Positions 18,471-27,199 of a DNA stretch of 64,000 bases are shown here, piece by piece. Positions within the stretch are counted from its first letter, which is position 1. Every line of letters starts with the position of its first letter. Location of the stretch: positions 868,001 to 932,000 of the forward strand of contig NZ_FCOY01000006.1 in NCBI RefSeq assembly GCF_900018785.1, given 5' to 3'. Source of the stretch: Xanthomonas massiliensis. Its GTDB lineage: Bacteria > Pseudomonadota > Gammaproteobacteria > Xanthomonadales > Xanthomonadaceae. The notes under the pieces were generated by a model. The model had not been told where the DNA came from and did no database searches. It saw only the letters and a program-made list of their open reading frames with translations. A program made the position numbers and the translations under genes.

Positions 18471-19895
18471 ATGGATACCCCACGCGACGACGCACCGGAA
18501 CTACCGGCCACCTGCACCTGGCTCAACGCCCGGCCCCTGCGCCTGGCCGACCTGCGCGGGCGGCCGGTGGTGCTGGCCTTCGTCAACGCCGCCTCGGCCT
18601 GGTGCATGCAGCGCGCCGCGGAACTGGCCGGCTGGTGCCAGCGGCACCCCGGTGCGGTCCAGGCGATCGTCGTGCAGGTCCCGCGCTTCGACTTCGAGCG
18701 CGAGCCGGTGCAGTCGCTCGCCCTGCTGCGCCGGCAGGGCATCCCGTTGCCGGCGGTGCTGGACCGGGACTGGCAGGCCTGGCGCGGTTTCGGCATCGAC
18801 GCCTGGCCGACGCTGCTGCTGCTGGGCGCCGACGGCCGCGAGCGCGGCCGGCTGGTGGGCGACGGCGAGCCGCTCGATCGCGCCCTGGACGCCCTGGTGG
18901 CCGGCGCGCCGCCGATCCTGGACGAGGAACTGGCCTCGCTGGGCGGGCTCGATGCCGAGGCGCGCCGCCCGCTGCGCTTTCCCGCCGGCCTGGCGGTGGC
19001 TGGCGATCGCCTGTACGTGGCCGACAGCGGCCACCACCGCGTGCTCGAGTGCACCCTGGGCGGACGCGTGCTGCGCACGTTCGGCACCGGCGTGGCCGGT
19101 TTCAACGACGGCATGCCGGAGGAGAGCGCCTTCAACCGGCCGCAGGGCCTGGCCCTGGCGCGCGGCGAGCTGTACGTGGCCGACACCGGCAACCATGCGC
19201 TGCGGCGCGTGCACCTGGGCAGCGGCCAGGTCTCCACGCTGGTCGGCAACGGCCGCCCGGGCGAGCCGCGCGAGGGCGTGGTCGAGGATCCGGCGCAGGT
19301 GCCGCTGCACCATCCGGCCGGCCTGGCGCTGGCCGGCAACGTGCTGCTGGTGGCGATGGCCGGCGACAACCGGATCTGGGGCTACGACCTGGGCCGGCAT
19401 GCGCTCGGCTGGCGCGCCGGCAGCGGCGCCCTGGAATCGCGCGACGGCAGCGGCCACCTGGCCGCCTTCGCCCAGCCCTGGGCGCTGGCGGCCGTGCAGC
19501 ACGCCCTGTACGTGGGCGATGCGCTGTCCTCCTCGGTGCGCACCATGCAGCTGGCCGGCGACCTGGTGCAGACGACCCTGGGCCAGCGCAGCAACTGGGA
19601 GTTCGGCCACGACGACGGCCCGCGCAACCAGGCCAGCCTGCAGTTCCCGCAGGCGCTGGCATTGAGCCCGTCCGCCCCGCTGCTGTGGATCGCCGATGCC
19701 GGCAACGGCAGCCTGCGGGTGCTGCGCCTGGGCGGCGGCGAGCTGTCCACGGTGGCCCTGCCGCGGCCGCTGCACGGGCCCACCGGGCTGGCCGCCGGCG
19801 AGGACGCGGTCTGGATAAGCGAGACCGACGCCCACATGTTGCTTCGCTACGAGCCCGCGAGCGGGCTGCTGAGCGAAGTGACGATCGAAGCATGA
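18471..19895 (+). CDS. NHL-repeat protein with degenerate thioredoxin-like domain
   Basis: 474 residues. Residues 15-145 look like a thioredoxin fold (RPVVLAFVNAASAWCMQ, then GIDAWPTLLLLG with the cis-Pro region). Only the first active-site cysteine (Cys45) is present; the position of the second is Arg48, so disulfide exchange is unlikely in the usual way. Residues about 165-470 hold NHL beta-propeller repeats (LYVADSGHHRVLE, LYVADTGNHALRRV, LWIADAGNGSLRV). The layout resembles bacterial relatives of the NHLRC2 protein. No signal peptide is obvious. It lies between the phosphatase and uvrC and overlaps uvrC by four bases. Function unknown. Confidence 0.88.
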   Translation: MDTPRDDAPELPATCTWLNARPLRLADLRGRPVVLAFVNAASAWCMQRAAELAGWCQRHPGAVQAIVVQVPRFDFEREPVQSLALLRRQGIPLPAVLDRDWQAWRGFGIDAWPTLLLLGADGRERGRLVGDGEPLDRALDALVAGAPPILDEELASLGGLDAEARRPLRFPAGLAVAGDRLYVADSGHHRVLECTLGGRVLRTFGTGVAGFNDGMPEESAFNRPQGLALARGELYVADTGNHALRRVHLGSGQVSTLVGNGRPGEPREGVVEDPAQVPLHHPAGLALAGNVLLVAMAGDNRIWGYDLGRHALGWRAGSGALESRDGSGHLAAFAQPWALAAVQHALYVGDALSSSVRTMQLAGDLVQTTLGQRSNWEFGHDDGPRNQASLQFPQALALSPSAPLLWIADAGNGSLRVLRLGGGELSTVALPRPLHGPTGLAAGEDAVWISETDAHMLLRYEPASGLLSEVTIEA

Positions 19896-21739
19896 CCCCG
19901 GCCACTGCAGACGGATTCGACGGAAAGGCGTTCGCCGCCAACCTGAGCACCGCCCCGGGCGTGTACCGCATGTACGCGGCCGAGGACGTCCTGCTGTACG
20001 TGGGCAAGGCGCGGGCGCTGCGCAACCGGGTCTCCAGCTACTTCAACGGCACCCCCAAGAGCGCGCGGATCATGTCCATGCTCTCGCAGGTGGTGCGCAT
20101 GGAAGTCACCGTCACCCGCACCGAGGCCGAAGCGCTGCTGCTGGAAAACCAGCTGATCAAGTCGCTCACTCCGCGCTACAACGTGGCCCTGCGCGACGAC
20201 AAGAGCTACCCCTACGTGCTGCTGACGCGCGAGCAGTGGCCGCGCATCGCCTTCCACCGCGGCCCGCGCGCGGTGCCCGGGCGCTATTTCGGGCCCTATC
20301 CCAGCGCGATGGCGGTACGCGAGACGCTCAACGCCATGCACAAGCTGTTCCGCCTGCGCAGCTGCGAGGACAGCGTGTTCCGCAACCGCTCGCGGCCGTG
20401 CCTGCAGTACCAGATCGGCCGCTGCAGCGCCCCGTGCGTGGGCCTGGTGGAACCGGCCGACTACGCCGAGTCGGTCCGCCGGGCCTCGCTGTTCCTGGAG
20501 GGGCGCAGCGACCAGCTTGCCGACGAGCTGACCGGGGCGATGCAGGCGGCCAGCGAGCAACTGGAGTTCGAACGCGCCGCGCGCCTGCGCGACCTGCTGT
20601 CCTCGCTGCGCAGCATCCAGGCGCGCCAGTTCGTCGATGGCCGTGCGGCCGACCTGGACGTGCTGGCGTGTGCGATGCAGGGCAGCCAGGCCTGCGTGCT
20701 GCTGCTGGCCTTCCGCGATGGCCGCAACCTGGGCACGCGTGCCTTCTACCCCAGGACCAACGGCGAGGACAGCGCCGAGGAAGTGCTCGGGGCGTTCGTC
20801 TCCCAGTACTACGCCGAGCACGTGCCGCCCTCGGAGATCGTGCTCGACCGGGAGATCGCCGAGGCCGAGCTGATCGAGGCGGCGCTGGCCGCCTCGGTGG
20901 GCCACCGCGTGGCGCTGAAATGGAACGTGCGCGGCGAACGGGCCGGCTATGTCGCCCTGGCCAGCCGCAACGCGCAGATGACCCTGGCCGGCGAACTGGA
21001 CAGCCGCAACGCCCAGCAGGCACGCAGCGAGGCCATGCGGCAGATGCTCGGCCTGGAAGAGCCGGTCAAGCGCGTGGAATGCTTCGACATCAGCCACACC
21101 CTCGGCGAGCTGACCGTGGCCTCGTGCGTGGTGTTCGACAGCAAGGGGCCGGTGAGCAGCCAGTACCGGCGCTTCAACATCACCGGCATCGAGCCCGGCG
21201 ACGACTACGCGGCCATGCACCAGGCGCTGGAGCGCCGCTTCCGCCGCGCGGTGGAGGAGGACGGCCCGCTGCCGGACGTGCTGCTGATCGACGGCGGCGC
21301 CGGCCAGCTCAGGCAGGCCGAGGACGTGCTCGCCGACCTCGGCGTCAACGGCGTCACCCTGGTCGGCGTGGCCAAGGGCGAGGAGCGCCGGCCCGGCGCG
21401 GAGGCCCTGGTGCTGCCGGACGGACGCGAGCTGCGCCCGGGCCCGGCCTCGCCGGCGCTGCAGTTCATCCAGCAGGTGCGCGACGAGGCCCACCGCTTCG
21501 CCATCACCGGCCATCGCGCGCGACGCCAGAAGGCACGCATGACCAGCCGGCTCGAGGACATCCCCGGCATCGGTCCGCGCCGGCGCGCCGCGCTGCTCAA
21601 GCACTTCGGCGGCATGATCGGCCTCAAGGCCGCCGGCGAGACCGAAATCGCGCGCGTGGAAGGCATCAACGCGGCCCTGGCCGCGCGCATCTACGCTAAC
21701 CTGCATGGGTTGCCCATGCCCGACGCCGCGGGCGAGTAA
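19892..21739 (+). CDS. uvrC: Excinuclease ABC subunit C
   Basis: 615 residues, the normal size. UvrC makes the 3' and 5' incisions in nucleotide excision repair with UvrAB. Visible: GIY-YIG nuclease domain at the N-terminus (GVYRMYAAEDVLLYVGKA, about 23-40), a UVR motif region (SEQLEFERAARLRDLL), the RNase H-like domain with ECFDISHTLGE and LLIDGGAGQL, and C-terminal helix-hairpin-helix (LEDIPGIGPRRRAALLKHFG). ATG at 19892 overlaps the upstream stop; pgsA follows after 9 bp. The uvrC-pgsA pairing is classic in proteobacteria. Confidence 0.97.
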   Translation: MTPATADGFDGKAFAANLSTAPGVYRMYAAEDVLLYVGKARALRNRVSSYFNGTPKSARIMSMLSQVVRMEVTVTRTEAEALLLENQLIKSLTPRYNVALRDDKSYPYVLLTREQWPRIAFHRGPRAVPGRYFGPYPSAMAVRETLNAMHKLFRLRSCEDSVFRNRSRPCLQYQIGRCSAPCVGLVEPADYAESVRRASLFLEGRSDQLADELTGAMQAASEQLEFERAARLRDLLSSLRSIQARQFVDGRAADLDVLACAMQGSQACVLLLAFRDGRNLGTRAFYPRTNGEDSAEEVLGAFVSQYYAEHVPPSEIVLDREIAEAELIEAALAASVGHRVALKWNVRGERAGYVALASRNAQMTLAGELDSRNAQQARSEAMRQMLGLEEPVKRVECFDISHTLGELTVASCVVFDSKGPVSSQYRRFNITGIEPGDDYAAMHQALERRFRRAVEEDGPLPDVLLIDGGAGQLRQAEDVLADLGVNGVTLVGVAKGEERRPGAEALVLPDGRELRPGPASPALQFIQQVRDEAHRFAITGHRARRQKARMTSRLEDIPGIGPRRRAALLKHFGGMIGLKAAGETEIARVEGINAALAARIYANLHGLPMPDAAGE

Positions 21740-21748
21740 GGACGTGCG

Positions 21749-22378
21749 ATGAAGCTGACGATTCCCACCTGGCTGACCCTGCTGCGGATCGTGATGATCC
21801 CGGTGCTGGTGGTCGTGTTCTATCTGCCCTACAGGTGGACCAACTTCGCTTCCGCGGCGATCTTCGCGCTGGCCTCGATCACCGACTGGCTCGACGGCTG
21901 GATCGCGCGGCGCTACCACCAGAGTTCTGCCTTCGGTGCGTTCCTGGACCCGGTGGCCGACAAGCTGATGGTGGCCGTGGCGCTGTTCCTGATCGTGCAG
22001 GGCCATCCCACGCCGTGGATGGCGTTCTGGGCCGCGGTGATCGTCGGCCGCGAGATCGCCGTTTCCGCCCTGCGCGAGTGGATGGCCGAGATCGGCCAGC
22101 GCGCCAAGGTGAAGGTCGCCATGATCGGCAAGATCAAGACCACCGCGCAGATGGTCGCCCTGTTGTGCCTGCTGTACTCGGTGACGCCTGGCCAGGTACC
22201 CACCGGGCAGATCTGGATGGGCATCTACCTGTTCCACGTCGGCGACTGGATGCTGGCGGTGGCCGCGCTGCTCACCCTGTGGTCCGGGTTCCAGTACCTG
22301 CACGCGGCCTGGCCGAGCCTGCGCGCCGACGAGCAGGCGCTGGTGCAGGCACGCAAGAAGGCCGACGGCAACGGTTGA
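21749..22378 (+). CDS. pgsA: CDP-diacylglycerol-glycerol-3-phosphate 3-phosphatidyltransferase
   Basis: 209 residues, several membrane helices. The CDP-alcohol phosphotransferase signature D-x2-D-G-x2-A-R-x8-G-x3-D-x3-D is complete (DWLDGWIARR, then GAFLDPVADK, about 49-75). PgsA makes phosphatidylglycerophosphate, the first step to phosphatidylglycerol and cardiolipin. AAGGA lies seven bases before the ATG. Its stop codon is embedded in the -35 box of the following tRNA-Gly gene. Confidence 0.96.
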   Translation: MKLTIPTWLTLLRIVMIPVLVVVFYLPYRWTNFASAAIFALASITDWLDGWIARRYHQSSAFGAFLDPVADKLMVAVALFLIVQGHPTPWMAFWAAVIVGREIAVSALREWMAEIGQRAKVKVAMIGKIKTTAQMVALLCLLYSVTPGQVPTGQIWMGIYLFHVGDWMLAVAALLTLWSGFQYLHAAWPSLRADEQALVQARKKADGNG

Positions 22379-22402
22379 CACTTCGCCGGCCGCATGTAGA
22401 AT
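22375..22402 (+). promoter_or_regulatory. tRNA-Gly promoter overlapping the pgsA stop
   Basis: TTGACA at 22375-22380 and TAGAAT at 22397-22402 with 16-bp spacing form a near-consensus sigma-70 promoter 13 bp before the tRNA. The TGA inside TTGACA is the pgsA stop codon. Confidence 0.75.
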
Positions 22403-22415
22403 TTCGCGCTCCCGA

Positions 22416-22491
<76 letters not shown>

Positions 22492-22500
22492 GTATTCAAG

Positions 22501-22527
22501 ACAAGGCCCCGCACCGCGGGGCCTTGT
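22501..22527 (+). terminator. Terminator hairpin after tRNA-Gly
   Basis: ACAAGGCCCCGC and GCGGGGCCTTGT form a perfect 12-bp stem with an ACC loop, followed by CGTTTC. Placed 9 bp after the tRNA end. Confidence 0.75.
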
Positions 22528-22689
22528 CGTTTCTGGGGGCGTGCCGACGCGGCCGAGGCGCGGCCGCCCTCGATGGGCGAAAGACCCCGGCCAGCCGCGT
22601 CGCGACCGCCATGCGCACGCTGTTGCGCCGCGCGCCCCGCGGGACCGGGCGGCTTCGCTTTCCCCGTGCGTGCCGTGGCAGGAGGCGTG

Positions 22690-23696
22690 CTAGGCACCGG
22701 CGCCGCCACGGCACGTGGCCGCCCGCGCGAGCCGGTCGCGGGCGTACCACAGCGCCCGGCGGGCCATGTCGTAGGCCTGGTCGGCCTGCTGCGGCAGCAG
22801 GTGCTCGGCCATCACCGGATCGGCGCCGTGCGCCAAGGCGTGCTCGATGTGCTGCAGGGCCTGCAGGCGCTCTCGTACCGGGCCCAGCAAGGCCTTGCGC
22901 TGCGCGGCGCAGCCGGGGAAATCCCGTTCCAGCTCGGCCATCGCCGCGACGATGGCGGCGCTGGCGCCGCCCTTGAGGTCGGGCGCTTTTTCGAACGCGA
23001 TCGGCGCGGCGTTGTAGGCATCGCCGGTGGCTTCGCTGCCGAGGTCCTCCTGGCGCTCGTGCAGGGCCGGATTGAAGCGCACCTGCGGCGGCGGCCGGGC
23101 AATGGCGGGCTGGTCGCCGCCATGCTTGCCCTTGAGCTTCTTCATCGCCCCGCCCAGGGCCTGGTCGGCGAGCTGGAACAGGTTGCCGTCGGACTTCCAG
23201 TCCTTGTCGAAGCGCGTGGGGTGGTAGTCGATCGGATCGGGACGTTCGAGGATGCGGCGCGCCTTCTCCTGGTCGCGCGCGCTTTCCAGGCCGGGTGCGG
23301 TGCCTGGCGGCAACCCGGTGACATTGGCATCCGCGGCGATGCGGATCCGTCCGTCCGACGTGTAGAGCCGCGAGGCCGGCGATGCCGTTTCGGGAGGGCG
23401 GGGGGAGGCAGGGTGTCCGGGCGGGATCGCGTGGGGGCAGGCGGCACCGGCAGGGCGGGGCGGGGCGACGATGGCGGCGGCGCGACCTGTGGCGGCGGCA
23501 ACAGCACCAGGCGCATGCCGGTATCGCCGGCGCGGGCTGCCGGGCCGGAGGCCGCTGGCAGGCGCAGCAGCAGCGATGCCAGCAGGCCCATGATCAGGAG
23601 GGTGCCCAGGCCTGCGAACAGGCGCGGACGGTTTTCATCGGACAGCAACGGGGAATCCGGCAGGCAGAACGGTCGTCGACTTCGACCGGCGGGCAT
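22690..23696 (-). pseudogene. Conserved-type membrane-anchored hypothetical protein with apparent frameshift
   Basis: From an ATG at 23696 the first frame gives a short basic N-terminus, one membrane helix (FAGLGTLLIMGLLASLLL) and a Pro-rich linker. Around 23385-23410, in G/C homopolymer runs, sense switches to another frame that continues to a stop at 22690 with well-behaved soluble sequence (RLYTSDGRIRIAADANVTG, NPIDY-like RPDPIDYHPTRFDKDW, ADSAYD-like ADQAYDMARRALWYARD). Together about 335 residues: a type II membrane-anchored periplasmic protein. No known family is named with confidence. The frame change may be a true mutation or a homopolymer sequencing error; the Pro-rich linker would tolerate either. 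Confidence 0.6.
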
Positions 23697-24118
23697 TGTC
23701 CCGTGTTCCCCGCGATGTCCGATGCGTGCGTATGTCAGCATTGGCATGCGGTGGCCACGTGCGCCGGCCTGCCCGTACCGGCGACCGCGGCCGCACTGGC
23801 GCCGGTCGCGCGCGCATGGGATACCCGCTGATGGGCTGCCGGAATATCGGTCGCCTGGAGGAATCGTTCGGGTATTGTCGAGAGGGCGACCATGCGCCGC
23901 CGCGACGTTTCCTGAACCGCAGGATTCCCGGGATTTGCTTTCGCCCGGTGCAGGGCATACCGTGGCCGGGCTGAGTTACAAGGGTCACCTTGAATCGTGG
24001 CCTGATGCTGTAGACAAGCATTCACTACATCGTTGTACCCGCTTCCTAAATTTCTCCTTGCAGCCAGCATCTCCGGTCGCCGTGCGGCCGGCTTCATCCA
24101 TTACCAAGGAGCAATTCC
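23697..24118. other. Intergenic region including the cspA leader
   Basis: About 420 bp without a gene. The last 150 bp before cspA are less GC-rich, ending in CAAGGAGCAATTCC before the ATG; a long 5' leader is typical for cold-shock genes, but I could not fix a promoter. Confidence 0.4.
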
Positions 24119-24331
24119 ATGTCCGACAATGAAACGGGTACCGTGAAGTGGTTCAACGATGCAAAGGGCTTCGGCTTCGTCACCCGTGACAACGGTGCGC
24201 CGGATGCCTTCGTGCATTTCCGCGCCATCCAGTCCTCGGGCTTCAAGAGCCTGCAGGAAGGCCAGAAGGTTTCCTTCTCCGTCACCCAGGGCCAGAAGGG
24301 CCCGCAGGCGGAGAACGTGCAGGTCCTCTGA
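24119..24331 (+). CDS. Cold-shock protein, CspA family
   Basis: 70 residues, a single cold-shock domain. RNP-1 (KGFGFVTRD, about 16-24) and RNP-2 (DAFVHFRAI, about 29-37) are intact, with aromatic residues for single-stranded nucleic-acid stacking. The family acts as RNA chaperones and antiterminators. A strong ribosome site AAGGAG lies seven bases upstream, and a rho-independent terminator follows, so it is monocistronic. Which csp paralogue it is cannot be told. Confidence 0.96.
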   Translation: MSDNETGTVKWFNDAKGFGFVTRDNGAPDAFVHFRAIQSSGFKSLQEGQKVSFSVTQGQKGPQAENVQVL

Positions 24332-24350
24332 GGGCCGCCGTCTTCTGAAC

Positions 24351-24379
24351 AAAAGCCCGGCTTGATGCCGGGCTTTTTT
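24351..24379 (+). terminator. Rho-independent terminator of the cold-shock gene
   Basis: AAAAGCCCGGC, loop TTGAT, GCCGGGCTTTTTT: an 11-bp stem directly followed by a T-run. Confidence 0.92.
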
Positions 24380-24871
24380 GTTGCCCGCGGTCATTGCCCG
24401 CATCAGGCGCTGCGGCCGGGGATCCGACCGGGCGGCAGGACGCGCAGGGCCCCGCGACGGGGGCGCGACACGGCCGCTTTCCCTGCACTGCGGGTGTGCA
24501 TGACACGCTCCGAGGGCAGCGCGAGCAGGGGCCGCGCCGGCGCCGGTCCATGGCCGCGTTCGCCAAAGGCCGTGACCGGGGCTTTCCCCACCGAGGCAGT
24601 CGCATGGACCCGGGCTTCCTCCTGGCGGAGGGATCACCGGGCCACTCGTCCGTGCGTCGTCGACGAACAGCATCGATCAGGGATGTGGCATGCATCCACG
24701 GCGTACGGGACCCCCGGCCGGGCCGATCGCGGCCCGGGCCCGCCCAGGACTCTGACTCTCGTGGACACGTCCTGGACATGCGCAACCATGCGACCGGGCA
24801 GGCAGCACGTGCCCGGGTCGATCGGCTACGCATGCCGAAACCGGCAGGCATCGACCGCGCTTGCGCGCAAG
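24380..24871. other. Intergenic, no gene seen
   Basis: About 490 bp. Frames here translate only to Arg/Gly/Pro-rich non-protein-like sequence; no ribosome site or RNA structure was recognised. Confidence 0.45.
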
Positions 24872-25012
24872 TCACGCGGACGGGGCCTTCCCCTCGTCGG
24901 CGGGCTTGTCGTCGCCCCGTGCGGCCTTCTTCTTGGCCAGCTTTTCTTCCTTCTGCTTTTTCTTGGCCAGCTCGCGCTGACGCTTCTCGAACGAATAATT
25001 GATCTTTGCCAA
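24872..25012 (-). CDS. Small Lys-rich protein (46 residues), TTG start
   Basis: From a TTG at 25012 the frame reads MAKINYSFEKRQRELAKKKQ and continues with Lys/Glu-rich sequence to APSA and TGA. The highly charged helix-forming pattern KRQRELAKKKQKEEKLAKK is protein-like and similar small proteins are common in this bacterial family. GAGG lies about eight bases before the start. It sits 47 bp downstream of another small gene on the same strand. No function is known; nucleic-acid binding is possible from the charge. Confidence 0.7.
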   Translation of the reverse strand: MAKINYSFEKRQRELAKKKQKEEKLAKKKAARGDDKPADEGKAPSA

Positions 25013-25059
25013 GGATGGACCTCGTTGGGACGGGAGGGAAACGTGAATGGTTGACGCGG

Positions 25060-25338
25060 TTATTCCTTCGCTGCCGTTGCCGGCTCGGCGTCGGCGGTGG
25101 CCGGGCCTTCGCCGCGCCGCTTGCGCGGCGACGCGGCCTTCGCCGGCGTCTGGCGCAGCGGCGAGTTGCCCAGGACTTCGATTTCCCCGCCGGCCTTGCT
25201 GAAGGCGGCAAGATCGGCGGCGATGCGCTCGCGGGTGAGGCCGCGCTGCTGGCCGGGAGCGCCGAAATGACCGGTGGTCTGCCGGGGAGCGGGGGCCGCC
25301 TGCTTCTGCGCAGGCTTGGGCGTGGTTTTTCCGGTCAT
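25060..25338 (-). CDS. Small hypothetical protein (92 residues)
   Basis: ATG at 25338 is chosen because GAGGAG lies nine bases upstream; the in-frame ATG at 25347 abuts that site. The N-terminal third is Lys/Pro/Gln-rich and probably disordered; a short folded stretch (GLTRERIAADLAAFSKAGGEIEVLG, given here only to show a helix then a strand-like segment, residues about 33-57) follows; the tail is Lys/Arg-rich and disordered. The core resembles small conserved proteins of this group but no function is known. Its ribosome site overlaps the stop of the ykgJ-like gene, so they are probably co-transcribed. Confidence 0.65.
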   Translation of the reverse strand: MTGKTTPKPAQKQAAPAPRQTTGHFGAPGQQRGLTRERIAADLAAFSKAGGEIEVLGNSPLRQTPAKAASPRKRRGEGPATADAEPATAAKE

Positions 25339-25351
25339 CAACGACATCTCC

Positions 25352-25663
25352 TCAAGGGGTACTCAGTCGAATGTCGCGGTCGCGCGATGTGGCGTATTCC
25401 TCGCGTACCGCTCTGCAGTAGGGGCCGGCCATGACGAAGCGCCGGCAGGCCGAGGGGCGGCTTCCGTAGATGCCGCAATTCATGTGCGCGCCGTCGATGG
25501 CCACGCACCAGCCTTCCTCGTCGCGTGCCATCACGTGCAGGCCGCCGGGCAGGTAGGTGGTCAGGTGCGCCGGTACGTGGTCGTCCTCGTCCAGGACCAC
25601 CGTCAACCGGCAGCACACCGCATCGCAGGACGAGCACTGGACCGGCCCTCCGGCACGGCTCAC
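25352..25663 (-). CDS. YkgJ-family cysteine-cluster protein
   Basis: 103 residues. A CxxCxxxCC-type cluster near the N-terminus (CSSCDAVCC) and a second one (CGIYGSRPSACRRF) near residue 75 match the YkgJ/UPF0153 family, which is thought to bind zinc or an iron-sulfur cluster. The GTG start at 25663 overlaps the stop of the methyltransferase gene (GTGA), arguing for coupling. The close pairing with a methyltransferase hints at a joint protein- or RNA-modifying role, but this is speculation. Confidence 0.8.
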   Translation of the reverse strand: MSRAGGPVQCSSCDAVCCRLTVVLDEDDHVPAHLTTYLPGGLHVMARDEEGWCVAIDGAHMNCGIYGSRPSACRRFVMAGPYCRAVREEYATSRDRDIRLSTP

Positions 25664-26322
25664 GCGCTGGCACCGCGCGCATAGCGCAGCAGGCGCCCGC
25701 GGAAGGGCGGGAGGTCCTTGTCGTTCATCGGGCAGCGTTCCTCGAGCGCGTGGAATCCCTGGTCGGCCATCAGCCGGCTGAACCGCGTGCTGTTGCCGCG
25801 GCCGGGATCGGTCAGCACCACCTCGGCCGTGGGCAGCGCATGGCGTTCCACCACGCCGGCGAGCAGCAGCGCGTGGTCGATCTCGTAGAGCACGTCGCTG
25901 GCGATGATCACGTCGAACTGTCCCAGCGTCGGCAAGGGCATGTCCCAGCGCAGCTGGCGGTAGTGCACGGCCGGCAGCGCGTTGAGGGCGGCGTTGTAGG
26001 CCAGGAACGGCTCGGCGAGCGGATGCACATCGGAGGCGACCACGTCGGCCTCGCGATGCTGCAGCACCAGGCTCGCCAGGCCGATGCCGCAGCCCAGCTC
26101 CAGGATGCGCTTGCCCTGCACGTCGAACTGCGTCATCGCCTGCGCCAGCAGGCGCTCGGCCGGCCACAGCTGGCCGAACAGGCTCCATTGCGCCGAGGAA
26201 ATGCCCAGGCGGGCGCCATGCCCGTCCGGGTCGGAGAACTGCTGCCTGTCGCTGAGCACGCGCAGGCGGTAGAGGTGGCCGCCGACGGTGACCTGTTCGT
26301 GGCGTACGGAGTAGCCGGGCAT
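25660..26322 (-). CDS. Class I SAM-dependent methyltransferase (Methyltransf_16-like)
   Basis: 220 residues. SAM-binding motif I ILELGCGIGLASLVLQ is at about residues 73-88, followed by VVASDVHPLA (motif II acidic residue) and FDVIIASDVLYE (DxxY-type motif). This set fits the seven-beta-strand protein lysine/nicotinamide methyltransferase-like group. The ATG at 26322 gives the N-terminus MPGYSVRHEQ. The substrate is unknown. It begins a run of four small minus-strand genes ending at 24872. Confidence 0.85.
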   Translation of the reverse strand: MPGYSVRHEQVTVGGHLYRLRVLSDRQQFSDPDGHGARLGISSAQWSLFGQLWPAERLLAQAMTQFDVQGKRILELGCGIGLASLVLQHREADVVASDVHPLAEPFLAYNAALNALPAVHYRQLRWDMPLPTLGQFDVIIASDVLYEIDHALLLAGVVERHALPTAEVVLTDPGRGNSTRFSRLMADQGFHALEERCPMNDKDLPPFRGRLLRYARGASA

Positions 26323-26876
26323 GATGCGCTCCCGTTGGGGCGTCCTCCCCGGTACGGCGTGGGGCGGGTGACGCATGAAGGGGGAGCGGATCGGGCAACT
26401 GCCGGGGCGGCTGCGCGGAGCGCACGGAACAGGCGGTGGCCTGTGGGTCCATGCTACACCATGCCGCGAACCGGCCCTCCGGAAGCGGGGGCGGGAGCGG
26501 TTCCGGCGTGCCTTGGCGCCCACTCCCGAGCCTGGCGAATCGTTCGTGCCCTTCCCGCAAAAACGGACGTCCTGGGCTGGACGATGGCCAATCAGACGTG
26601 CGTGGCTGGATCGGACGCAGTGGTCTCCGCGCGCGTGGCGATGACGCTCTGGCAGGGAGACTGCGGCTACCGCTACCGCAATCCGGCTGCGGGCGGCCTG
26701 GAGGTCGATGGCTCCGATTGGGTGGCCTCGGAGGCGGGCCGGGGCAGGATTGGCTCCGGCGTGCGCCGGCTCCATGCATTCGGTATTCGCGCTCTTGGCA
26801 CTCGCCTCCGATCCGCGATCGTCGGACATCGGAGGAAGAGGGCACCCGCCTTCCGTCGCCGGGCCGGCAACAAAAA
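26323..26876. other. Intergenic, no gene seen
   Basis: About 550 bp upstream of the methyltransferase gene with no convincing coding frame or RNA gene. Confidence 0.45.
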
Positions 26877-26896
26877 ACCCCCGACGCGTCGGGGGT
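26877..26896 (-). terminator. Terminator of tRNA-Cys
   Basis: ACCCCCGACGCGTCGGGGGT is a perfect palindrome; on the minus strand it is followed by a run of T residues. Lies 5 bp after the tRNA-Cys end. Confidence 0.9.
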
Positions 26897-26901
26897 CTGT
26901 C

Positions 26902-26975
26902 TGGAGGCCTGGGTCGGAATTGAACCGGCGTACGCGGATTTGCAGTCCGCTGCATAACCACTCTGCCACCAGGCC
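26902..26975 (-). tRNA. tRNA-Cys (anticodon GCA)
   Basis: 74-nt cloverleaf on the minus strand: acceptor GGCCTGG pairs with CCAGGCC, anticodon loop CTGCAAA gives GCA, T-loop GTTCAATTC, CCA encoded. Lies downstream of tRNA-Gly on the same strand with a hairpin between. Confidence 0.96.
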
Positions 26976-27016
26976 GGTGAGCGACTCTAGCTGATCCGCC
27001 GGCGGCGGCCTCTAGA

Positions 27017-27042
27017 ACAAAGCCCCGCATGCGGGGCTTTGT
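27017..27042 (-). terminator. Hairpin after tRNA-Gly, before tRNA-Cys
   Basis: ACAAAGCCCCGCA with its mirror TGCGGGGCTTTGT forms a perfect 26-bp palindrome nine bases after the tRNA-Gly end. It strongly resembles the hairpin after the other tRNA-Gly copy at 22501-22527. Confidence 0.7.
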
Positions 27043-27050
27043 GATGTATC

Positions 27051-27126
<76 letters not shown>

Positions 27127-27140
27127 TTGGGATGGGCTGC

Positions 27141-27169
27141 ATTCTACAGGCGGTCCCGGAATCTGCCAA
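27141..27169 (-). promoter_or_regulatory. tRNA-Gly/tRNA-Cys promoter
   Basis: Read on the minus strand: TTGGCA (-35, 27169-27164), 17-bp spacer, TAGAAT (-10, 27146-27141), 14 bp before the tRNA start. The -10 matches that of the other tRNA-Gly copy. Confidence 0.75.
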
Positions 27170-27199
27170 CACCTTTTTGCGCGTCGGCGGCGTACGCCT

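Noticed and set aside
19847-22381. 844-codon minus-strand frame across uvrC and pgsA
   Set aside because: Antisense shadow of two genes with strong family motifs; its translation is His/Arg/Gln-rich and unlike a real protein.
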